NCBI RefSeq assembly: GCF_028287845.1
Contig: NZ_JAQBOW010000108.1
Span: 18,917-82,916, forward strand
From: Mucilaginibacter sp.
Lineage (GTDB): Bacteria > Bacteroidota > Bacteroidia > Sphingobacteriales > Sphingobacteriaceae
Direction of reading: 5' to 3'
DNA length: 64,000 nucleotides
Positions within the stretch are counted from its first letter, which is position 1; every line of letters starts with the position of its first letter. This document shows positions 45,950 through 52,902 of this stretch, piece after piece. Under the pieces are notes generated by a model that was not told where the DNA came from, did no database searches, and saw only the letters and a program-made list of their open reading frames with translations. The position numbers and the translations under genes are program-made.

Positions 45950-46054
45950 AGATGCGATTATTGGATTTTAAGTATTAGTAAAATTTCAACCATTCCAATC
46001 CTGCAGTTTGTAAACGCATAGAATCGTGTTACCCTTAAAAGCCAGTAATGGTGT

Positions 46055-47443
46055 CTATTTTTTCTTTGTCTGGAAATTGAATTTCAGGTTTAATCCTCCG
46101 GCACCAAACTTTATCTGCTGGGAGCCAAGCCCTTCAAGCGGGTATTTAAGGAAGGGTTCAATGATCAGTTTATTTCGCCCCAAAGAGTAACCGGTACCGA
46201 ACGAGAAGTTTAATGTTTTTGCAAAATAAAAACTGTTAAAACTTTGATGTGTCGATTGGTCCGGAATCTGGGATGTGTTCGTGGAGAAAGGTACACTGTA
46301 ATTATTATAGCGATAGGTATAGGTTTCGTTTATAAATGTCCCGGAACTAAGACCTATAGAGACATAGGCAGCACTTTTTTCAGGATTGAACTCATACTTG
46401 AGGTTTAATGGAACATCTAAACCTACCAGGCTGGCATTGTAATTTTTTAAAGATGGTACAGCGGCAGCATAAAGTATATTTTGTTTTGGAACGGCTAAAC
46501 TGCTGACCGCTGCCAGGGAATTTATCTGCGCAGTTGCAGTGGGTGCCTGATTTCCATAACTTAGCGTATTTTGCGCTATAGCAAGGCCGGTAGACAGATT
46601 GAGGTTCCTGTTAAGCTTGATATCAGAGGTGACCCCTGCGCCAACATTTAACTGGTTACTGCTTCCTTTGGCATAATTAAAATAGGTGGCAGCATATAGG
46701 CTGAAACGTACAGCCTTGTCCGTGTTCTTAGATTTTTCGGATTTTTTATTGCCTGGCACATCATTGTCTGCAAAAAGTGTTTTATTGGATTTTTTTACCT
46801 GCTCCTGCATATTAATACCCCTGGGCGGGACTATTCCAGCTAATGATTTAACAGTTTGGTTAATGCCGGTATCAACTGTTATGCCGCCGTCGGCCTTGGC
46901 TGCATTATTTTGTTCGTAGGTTTTTTTGTGGTCTGTTACGGCTGATTCTTTAGCGGTAATGCCGTTTTTAGCAATATTATCGCCGGTAATGCCTGCCTGT
47001 TGGTTTGATGCGGAGGGGATAGGCAGCTGGCGATTTGATCTATATGGTGCAGCCTTATCCGACAGCTCAGGGCGTAAGGCATGATCAGCCAAATTTTGAT
47101 GTTGCAGGCTATTGATAACACTATCGGTTTTAAGGCTGTCTTTTATACTATGATCTTTCTTTCTTTCAATCGTTTTTTCGGCCGGGTTATCGGGATGTTC
47201 TTTTTTGACCGATACCAGGTTTTGCTTGTTTACAGGCGTCTGCTTAAACAATAATATACCCAAAAAAAGCAATAGCAATGCCGCTGCTGAACTCCACCAA
47301 AGCCATGCTACGGGGCGGCGTTTTTCTTTCTCAGGAAATTTTTCCCTGAGTAGCAGCCAGCCTTCGTCAGCATGCGCGTCCTCGAAATTATCGAACACTT
47401 CCCTGATGCGGTTTGTTAAGTCGTTATCCAACTGGTCATCCAT
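46055..47443 (-). CDS. Anti-sigma-like membrane protein with beta-barrel-like C-terminus
   Basis: Likely regulator of the ECF sigma factor it overlaps by eight bases. The 462 residues have a short cytoplasmic N-terminus (MDDQLDNDLTNRIREVFDNFEDAHADEGWLLLREK), one TM at about residues 45-66, a long low-complexity linker rich in Asn, Lys and Asp to about residue 260, then strand-rich sequence (VRFSLYAATYFNYAKGSSNQ onward) ending in LNLKFNFQ, like an outer-membrane barrel. No zinc HxxxCxxC motif of classical anti-sigma factors is seen. An inner-membrane TM joined to a barrel-like domain is odd but recurs in Bacteroidota. Confidence 0.7.
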   Translation of the reverse strand: MDDQLDNDLTNRIREVFDNFEDAHADEGWLLLREKFPEKEKRRPVAWLWWSSAAALLLLFLGILLFKQTPVNKQNLVSVKKEHPDNPAEKTIERKKDHSIKDSLKTDSVINSLQHQNLADHALRPELSDKAAPYRSNRQLPIPSASNQQAGITGDNIAKNGITAKESAVTDHKKTYEQNNAAKADGGITVDTGINQTVKSLAGIVPPRGINMQEQVKKSNKTLFADNDVPGNKKSEKSKNTDKAVRFSLYAATYFNYAKGSSNQLNVGAGVTSDIKLNRNLNLSTGLAIAQNTLSYGNQAPTATAQINSLAAVSSLAVPKQNILYAAAVPSLKNYNASLVGLDVPLNLKYEFNPEKSAAYVSIGLSSGTFINETYTYRYNNYSVPFSTNTSQIPDQSTHQSFNSFYFAKTLNFSFGTGYSLGRNKLIIEPFLKYPLEGLGSQQIKFGAGGLNLKFNFQTKKK

Positions 47444-47990
47444 GGCTTTGTGTTTCGGTTTTAATCATTTTTCTCAATTTCTCTTTTGCCCTGCTTAAAT
47501 AAACCCTTGAGGAACTTGCCGGGATACTGAGCATACCCGCAATTTCATCATGGTTATAGCCATCGATCTCATATAAATTAAAAATGGCAAGCTGAATGGC
47601 GGGTAATTCTTTCATCAGGCTTAAAATATCCTGTGCATTTAAATTATCAATGGCATTAAGATGCCCGGCTAAAGGGCCTGCATATTCCAGCTCAACATTT
47701 AACTGGAATTTTAATTCTTTACGTCGCCTGTCGATTGCGGTATTGACCACAATAGTGCGAAGCCATGCTTTAAAGGGTTTGGTGATATCGTAACTTCCCA
47801 TCGAATTAAACGCCTTGATAAAGGCGTCGTTAACTGTCTCCAATGCATCATCCCGATTCGGACAATAGCGCAGACCTATACCCATGGCATAGCCATAGAA
47901 TTGCTTATAAAGCAGTTCCTGATATTTTAAGCTGCCTGCTTTGCATTGCCTTATCAATTCATCTTCGGCAATACGTTGGGGTGGATGCAT
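47436..47990 (-). CDS. ECF-type RNA polymerase sigma factor
   Basis: Directs transcription of a small regulon, probably under control of the overlapping anti-sigma-like protein. The 184 residues have sigma region 2 (YKQFYGYAMGIGLRYCPNRDDALETVNDAFIKAF, about residues 28-61) and region 4 with the helix-turn-helix NLYEIDGYNHDEIAGMLSIPASSSRVYLSRAKEKL. It overlaps the next gene by eight bases (start within GATGGATGA). Its own promoter was not found, and no obvious copy of an auto-recognised site could be identified. Confidence 0.92.
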   Translation of the reverse strand: MHPPQRIAEDELIRQCKAGSLKYQELLYKQFYGYAMGIGLRYCPNRDDALETVNDAFIKAFNSMGSYDITKPFKAWLRTIVVNTAIDRRRKELKFQLNVELEYAGPLAGHLNAIDNLNAQDILSLMKELPAIQLAIFNLYEIDGYNHDEIAGMLSIPASSSRVYLSRAKEKLRKMIKTETQSHG

Positions 47991-48092
47991 TAAATGTTAT
48001 GATTCAACCTATAATTCAATTGTTTGTAGTCGTTACGATGTAAATACTAATATCGCTACAATTAATGAAATTTTTTTTTTGAGGAATTGCAG

Positions 48093-48122
48093 CAAAATAA
48101 AAAGGCCGGCATAATACCGGCC
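48093..48122 (-). terminator. Terminator after the small lipoprotein gene
   Basis: On the minus strand, stem GGCCGG/CCGGCC with a seven-base loop is followed by TTTTTATTTT. It lies 26 bases after the lipoprotein stop. Confidence 0.75.
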
Positions 48123-48147
48123 ATAATGCGGTTGTAAATAAATTGCT

Positions 48148-48588
48148 TTAAGGCGTTACTTTTTTCAGGCTATATCCCAGGATTAATGTATCCGAACTGG
48201 ACGCATACAGGAGCAAATTTGTTCCGTTATAATTGTAAAGGTAACCTCCGCTTAGATGAGATTTAGTGTAAGGGGGTGTTGGGGAAGAGGTTTTATCGTT
48301 AAAAATCATATAGGGGCCGGAAATGCCATAAGTTCCGTAGCTTCCGGCGTGCAGAGTGATGGTATCACCTGTAACAGCATAGGTATAATCAGGCGTTTTG
48401 AGGGTTACCGTAATGTTTGTTATTAAACTATCGTATGGAACCCGATCTGTATGTCTTTGATAAAGTTTAAACTGACCGCTGAAAGTCCCTGATGGTATGG
48501 GCGGCGGCGGCGGGGTACTTGCGCTTTTTATACATCCCGTAGCCAGGATCACGGCCGGGAGAAACAGGTAAAATAATCTTTCTTTCAT
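48148..48588 (-). CDS. Small hypothetical lipoprotein
   Basis: Not recognised beyond its export signal. The 146 residues start with a lipoprotein signal (MKERLFYLFLPAVILATGC, Cys19) followed by a proline-rich stretch (STPPPPPIPSG) and a strand-rich domain of about 110 residues with two-residue repeats of T, Y and G (FSGQFKLYQRHTDRV, SYGTYGISGPYMIF). It may be a small surface or cell-envelope lipoprotein. Located 63 bases downstream of mazG on the same strand. Confidence 0.7.
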   Translation of the reverse strand: MKERLFYLFLPAVILATGCIKSASTPPPPPIPSGTFSGQFKLYQRHTDRVPYDSLITNITVTLKTPDYTYAVTGDTITLHAGSYGTYGISGPYMIFNDKTSSPTPPYTKSHLSGGYLYNYNGTNLLLYASSSDTLILGYSLKKVTP

Positions 48589-48651
48589 ACTTAACTGAAG
48601 TTTTTATCCATACGTAATTTAATATAAAAACGCTACAAGCCTAAGCTTATT

Positions 48652-49455
48652 TTACAATTTTTTTGCCTCATCCCAGAATACATCCATTTCGGCCAGGCTC
48701 ATATCGTGTAATTGCTTACCGTTTTCCTTGGCCTTATTTTCAAGATATTGGAAACGTTTGATAAACTTTCTATTGGTTTTTTCAAGGGCATTTTCAGGAT
48801 TGATATTAATAAAGCGGGCATAATTGATCAGGGAGAAAAGCAGGTCGCCAAATTCACTCTCAGCTTTGTCATGGTCAATTGTGCTATTCTCTTCGGCATT
48901 AAATTCATTTTTGAATTCCTGCATCTCTTCTTCAACCTTTGCCCATACCTGGCTTTTCTCTTCCCAGTCAAAACCTACGCCCCGCGCTTTCTCCTGTATA
49001 CGTGATGCTTTTACCAGGGCAGGCAAGGAAGCAGGAACACCGCCTAAAACAGATTTATTGCCTTCTTTCAATTTGATCTGTTCCCAGTTGCGTTTTACAT
49101 CGCTTTCATCTTTTACCTCTACATCGCCATAAATATGCGGGTGCCTGTTGATCAGTTTATCACAAATGCCATTTAAAACATCGGTCATGTTAAAATCGTT
49201 TGTTTCCGAAGCTATACGGGCATAAAATACCAGGTGCAACATAATATCGCCCAGTTCCTTTTTTATTTCGGGCATATCCGTACTGAGTATAGCGTCCGAA
49301 AGTTCGTATACTTCTTCAATGGTGAGGTGGCGCAGGCTTTCGAGCGTTTGTTTTTTATCCCAGGGGCAGTTTAAGCGCAGGTCGTCCATAATGGTGAGCA
49401 AGCGTTCAAACGCTGTTGACGGTGATGTTGCGGTTACCGGGGCAGTTATTGGCAT
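48652..49455 (-). CDS. mazG: Nucleoside triphosphate pyrophosphohydrolase MazG
   Basis: Hydrolyses NTPs to NMPs, limiting abnormal nucleotides and modulating ppGpp responses. The 267 residues contain two MazG repeats: CPWDKKQTLESLRHLTIEEVYELSDAI (about residues 35-60) with the EExxE-type cluster, and KAESEFGDLLFSLINYARF in the second half. It lies between mnmD and the small lipoprotein; a word-palindrome spacer precedes it. Confidence 0.94.
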   Translation of the reverse strand: MPITAPVTATSPSTAFERLLTIMDDLRLNCPWDKKQTLESLRHLTIEEVYELSDAILSTDMPEIKKELGDIMLHLVFYARIASETNDFNMTDVLNGICDKLINRHPHIYGDVEVKDESDVKRNWEQIKLKEGNKSVLGGVPASLPALVKASRIQEKARGVGFDWEEKSQVWAKVEEEMQEFKNEFNAEENSTIDHDKAESEFGDLLFSLINYARFININPENALEKTNRKFIKRFQYLENKAKENGKQLHDMSLAEMDVFWDEAKKL

Positions 49456-49469
49456 AATTGTTAATTTAT

Positions 49470-49506
49470 TTCGAATATCGAATTTTCAATTTCGAATATT
49501 GAATTT
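49470..49506. repeat. Short self-complementary word repeat before mazG
   Basis: TTCGAATATCGAATTTTCAATTTCGAATATTGAA is nearly its own complement and repeats TTCGAATAT twice. It fills the spacer between the mnmD stop and the mazG start. Confidence 0.65.
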
Positions 49507-49529
49507 AAAAGGAATTATTTAGTATTGGA

Positions 49530-50258
49530 CTAAAATAATGGCTTTATTGCTCTGAGCATTTCGCGTTTGCCGGGTGCACCGGGAGCTTTTTCAACTTTCA
49601 GGCCCAGGCTTTTAAGCATCCGCTTCAGGTTGCCTGTAATGGCATACGTAACAAATATCCCGCCAGGCTTTAAAAACCGAACGGTATGCGTAATGGCTTG
49701 TTCATCCCACATTTCCGGCTGTCGTGCCGAAGCAAAAGCATCAAAATAGATCACGTCATATTGCTTATTACTGCTAAAGTTTAGCAGCTGACAGTGCGCG
49801 GTTTGCAGTTGGCAGAAGGAATTTATCCTGACTTGGTTTTTTAATGAATCAGGATATTGACTTATAAACCTATCCCATATAGATGCTGACAGGTATTGAT
49901 CATAGCCGGTTTGGCTGATCAGGCCGGGGTCTAAAGGGTAAGCTTCTATCCCGGTATATTCAAGATTGATCTGTTTGTGCGAACAATGGTCGGCACTCAA
50001 TAAAAAATTAAGGCCGGTCCCGAAACCTACTTCCAATATCGTAAGGGCGGTCCCCTGTAAATCTCCGCCCGAAGGGGAAACTTTTATATTATTTTCGTTA
50101 GCGGTAAATTCCCTTTTATCTAAAAACTTAATAAGCCCGGAATTTAAAAATACATGCTGGCTTTCCTGCAAGGCGCCATGCCTTGAATGATAGTTTTCGC
50201 CAACTTCAGTATTGTAAATTGTTTTGGAACCATCTTCAGTGATGACAAATTCGAGCAT
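49530..50258 (-). CDS. mnmD: tRNA 5-methylaminomethyl-2-thiouridine methyltransferase MnmD
   Basis: Last methyl transfer in forming mnm5s2U34 of some tRNAs; Bacteroidota carry the MnmD domain as a standalone protein. The 242 residues match the DUF752/MnmD domain: HGALQESQHVFL near residue 28, the SAM loop EVGFGTGLNFLL near residue 76, and YDVIYFDAFASARQPEMW near residue 165. An in-frame word repeat (FCQLQTAHCQLLNF) interrupts it between the SAM loop and the FDAFA motif. It lies 11 bases downstream of the MBL-rhodanese gene. Confidence 0.9.
   Translation of the reverse strand: MLEFVITEDGSKTIYNTEVGENYHSRHGALQESQHVFLNSGLIKFLDKREFTANENNIKVSPSGGDLQGTALTILEVGFGTGLNFLLSADHCSHKQINLEYTGIEAYPLDPGLISQTGYDQYLSASIWDRFISQYPDSLKNQVRINSFCQLQTAHCQLLNFSSNKQYDVIYFDAFASARQPEMWDEQAITHTVRFLKPGGIFVTYAITGNLKRMLKSLGLKVEKAPGAPGKREMLRAIKPLF
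49785..49820 (-). repeat. In-frame word repeat inside mnmD
   Basis: The coding strand reads CTGCCAACTGCAAACCGCGCACTGTCAGCTGC, variants of a CAACTGC/CAGCTG word, which translates as FCQLQTAHCQLL. It sits between conserved motifs of MnmD without breaking the frame. It looks like an insertion of the same type of word repeat found between genes. Confidence 0.6.
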
Positions 50259-50269
50259 AGCAGATTTTT

Positions 50270-51628
50270 TTATCTTCCAACTTCGGCACTCCGGCTTCCG
50301 ACTTCAACAACGGCTTCTCCAAGATCATATACCGGAATGGAATTTATTTCTCCTGCAATAATACTGGCGGCTGCAGCTGAGCGATATCCTGCCGCACAAT
50401 GCACAACAATTGGTTTATCTGTTGGAATTTCACTCAGGCGCTCACGCAGTTCGGGTAGGGGGATAGCTATTGAATGCTCAAATATTTTTCCATCATTAAT
50501 TTCACCCCAGTTGCGTACATCAACTATGGTGTAGTGCTCAGGATGAAAGTTATAATCTGAGGCGTCTATCTGAGGCAGTTTTTCGAGCCTGGTGGCAGGG
50601 CACAATAATGCTGCTTTTATATTTCTTTCATAGCCAATCTTGGCAGCTTTTTTAATGAGTATCTCCATGCTATCCTCATTGGCAGCTATCAGGTAAAAAG
50701 CTTCCTCCGGGCCAACAATAGAACCCAACCAGGTTTCAAATTTATCCCCATCCTGGATATTGATGGCGCCTTTTAGATGACCATTTCTGAATTCTTCCCT
50801 TGGGCGTGTATCAATAATAAGCACATCGCTTTGCAATGGCGCATTGCGTTTAATTTTAGGTACCGAAGCAACGCTTTTAGCAAATGGCTCGGCGCCTTTT
50901 TTATTTATTTCCACATCGTGGCCAAAATATTTAGGTATAAATGGCTGATCGGCCAGGAGTGTTTTAACAAAAGTGAGCTCATCCATCAGCCTGAGCGCAT
51001 AATTCTCGCGCAGTTCACGACCTATGGTACTCTGCAGATCGGGGCTCATGTTTTTACCGCATAAAGAGCCCGGACCATGTGCCGGATAGACGGTAACATT
51101 ATGTGGCAGTACCATCAGTTTTTCGCGGGTGGAGTGATACATCTGTCGGGCCAGCTTTTCTTTGGCAGCGGTGATATTTCCTGCCTTTTCACGCAGATCC
51201 GGCCTGCCTACATCACCCACAAATAAAGTATCGCCGGTAAACAGGGCTTTATCATTTCCGTATTCATCCTGAACTAAAACGCATATCGAATCAGGCGAAT
51301 GGCCGGGAGTATTCATGGCCCGCATTTTAATATCGGCTAACCGGATCACGTCACCATCATCAAAACTCTCGTGCGGATATTTGGCGCCAAGCAACTTGCT
51401 GACATAAATGGTTGCCCCGGTTGCCTGGTGTATTTCCAGGTGGGAGCTTACAAAGTCGGCATGCGGATGCGTTTCGATAACGCCGACAATGTCCGCATTG
51501 TTAAGAGAAGCAAAATCATAATAAGGCTGCGGATCGCGGGCCGGATCGATCACGACCATTTTCCCTAACCTGATCACCGCGTATGAACCATGAGCTAAAC
51601 CTTTATCGTAAAATTGATGGATGATCAT
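50270..51628 (-). CDS. MBL-fold hydrolase with two rhodanese domains
   Basis: Probably a persulfide dioxygenase/sulfurtransferase fusion for sulfide detoxification. The N-terminal metallo-beta-lactamase domain has the metal motif THPHADFVSSH near residue 54, NTPGHSPDS and VYPAHGPGSLCG, like ETHE1-type persulfide dioxygenases. Two rhodanese domains follow: the first, VLIIDTRPREEF...FYLIAANEDSM, lacks the catalytic cysteine; the second has HCAAGYRSA with a cysteine. The last eleven codons are repeat DNA. Length 452. ATG at 51628, nine bases after a -7 box. mnmD follows after 11 bases. Confidence 0.88.
   Translation of the reverse strand: MIIHQFYDKGLAHGSYAVIRLGKMVVIDPARDPQPYYDFASLNNADIVGVIETHPHADFVSSHLEIHQATGATIYVSKLLGAKYPHESFDDGDVIRLADIKMRAMNTPGHSPDSICVLVQDEYGNDKALFTGDTLFVGDVGRPDLREKAGNITAAKEKLARQMYHSTREKLMVLPHNVTVYPAHGPGSLCGKNMSPDLQSTIGRELRENYALRLMDELTFVKTLLADQPFIPKYFGHDVEINKKGAEPFAKSVASVPKIKRNAPLQSDVLIIDTRPREEFRNGHLKGAINIQDGDKFETWLGSIVGPEEAFYLIAANEDSMEILIKKAAKIGYERNIKAALLCPATRLEKLPQIDASDYNFHPEHYTIVDVRNWGEINDGKIFEHSIAIPLPELRERLSEIPTDKPIVVHCAAGYRSAAAASIIAGEINSIPVYDLGEAVVEVGSRSAEVGR
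50273..50306 (-). repeat. Word repeat forming the C-terminus of the MBL-rhodanese protein
   Basis: The coding strand GAAGTCGGAAGCCGGAGTGCCGAAGTTGGAAGA repeats a GAAGTcGGAAG word and translates as VEVGSRSAEVGR just before the stop. This matches the same class of word as the ATCCGACTTC words in valS (its complement). Confidence 0.6.
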
Positions 51629-51637
51629 ATAATTGAG

Positions 51638-51645
51638 CAAAGATA
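51638..51645 (-). promoter_or_regulatory. -7 promoter box of the MBL-rhodanese gene
   Basis: TATCTTTG on the minus strand, nine bases before the ATG; a leader of only a few bases is expected. It probably drives the run MBL-mnmD-mazG-lipoprotein. Confidence 0.55.
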
Positions 51646-51851
51646 ACTGTTTGTTGTGGAGTTGGGATTGTGGGATTGTTGTTTTGTTGTAATTGTTTAA
51701 AGCTGAGAATGAGATAGGATAGGTGTTACATCAAACGTGTGTAACGATGTGTTAACACATCAATAATTACCTGATTTAATTATTAAGGTAATGACACTGT
51801 CGGCCCTTTATTTCCCCGGCAGAGTCCTCTGCGATGGAAAAATGTTTACTC

Positions 51852-52496
51852 TCAATTCACAATATAACTCAACTTTATATTTTTATAAACCGGTTTTTGT
51901 AAATGCACTTTTAACTTTTTAAAGCTCTGCCGGGGGCCCTGGGTGACAAACAGGTTGGTTAACCAGGCAGGTATGCTTCCGCCCGGATCAGCGTGGAGTG
52001 TGTAAACAACTTTCACACGACTGTCGCTTAAAGGCGATAATACCCATTTTCCTCTGGAATTGGCAATCCGCACCACTTTTGACTTTACTGGCACCATATC
52101 GGCAATACAGGGTGCATCAATAGTTACCACTTTTGTAACAGCGTCCTGTGATACCATAAGATGGGCGATAAAATCACGGTTACTTACCGGCCATGGCATC
52201 TCAACAAGTGAATAATAGTACAACTCTGCCGGGGATACCTGTTTTACGATATAGTTGGATGCAGTGTGGTATAGCCATTCCTCGCTGTTCCTCACATCCA
52301 TCAATGCTGCAACCAGCTGCGAAAGTGTTGCATCAAACTGGCACTCCACCTTTATCGCTTTAATTTTTGAGTCTTCTACATCACGTGTGTAGATCTTTAC
52401 ACCATCATTATTTTCCTTAAGTACCCATTCATCCCTTGTTTGCGCCAGGGCGCAATTGGTAAATAATAAAAAAAGGACCACGAGCTTTTTGTACAC
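51852..52496 (-). CDS. Exported START-domain (lipid-binding) protein
   Basis: Predicted periplasmic carrier of a lipid or other hydrophobic ligand. A signal peptide (MYKKLVVLFLLFTNCALAQ) precedes about 195 residues with START-domain features: WVLKENNDGVKIYTRDV at the start, LVEMPWPVSNRDFIAHL, and GKWVLSPLSDSRVKVVYTLHADPGGSIPAWLTNLF near the end, which resembles the conserved C-terminal helix of START domains. Monocistronic. Confidence 0.8.
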   Translation of the reverse strand: MYKKLVVLFLLFTNCALAQTRDEWVLKENNDGVKIYTRDVEDSKIKAIKVECQFDATLSQLVAALMDVRNSEEWLYHTASNYIVKQVSPAELYYYSLVEMPWPVSNRDFIAHLMVSQDAVTKVVTIDAPCIADMVPVKSKVVRIANSRGKWVLSPLSDSRVKVVYTLHADPGGSIPAWLTNLFVTQGPRQSFKKLKVHLQKPVYKNIKLSYIVN

Positions 52497-52708
52497 TGTA
52501 TGATGAGTTGTTGGTATTCAATATCGTAATTAATTTAAATATACGTAACCGGGTTATACCGTCTGGCAATCGCTGACTATAATGACAGCAGATTTACAAT
52601 CCAACGATTCATGTACCGGAGAATCTGATGTGTTTGGCCCATACCCCATTTGTATAAATTAGATCCATTTAATTGATAATCAGATGGTGTGTCATGCTCC
52701 TGACATTT

Positions 52709-52746
52709 AAATTGGATATCACAAATTGAGATATCCAATTTTTTTT
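52709..52746 (+). terminator. Terminator-like hairpin in the 404-base gap before the M13 gene end
   Basis: Perfect 12-bp stem AAATTGGATATC/GATATCCAATTT followed by T residues. It faces the plus strand, but no plus-strand gene precedes it nearby; on the minus strand it could serve the M13 gene. The rest of this gap (52497-52708) shows nothing I recognise. Confidence 0.5.
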
Positions 52747-52761
52747 ATTCGCTTTATGCCA

Positions 52762-52902
52762 TCATCGCAACGGATGATATTTATTCAATGCCTCTTTCAG
52801 GTCTTCAAGGTTATCGTATTCCACCTTGCAATAACCGGGTCGTAGAAACGTGCACCGTAATCTAAAACCCCTCTCTATGGGAGAGGGATTGGGGTGAGGC
52901 TT
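52762..52902 (-). repeat. REP-like palindrome followed by a short orphan coding fragment
   Basis: CCCCTCTCTATGGGAGAGGGATTGGGGTGAGGC (52866-52898) is a familiar dispersed palindrome; on the minus strand it encodes the telltale HPNPSPIERG. Beyond it the same frame continues for about 30 codons ending YCKVEYDNLEDLKEALNKYHPLR, a protein-like tail without a start. This may be the leftover end of a gene disrupted by the palindrome. Confidence 0.45.
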
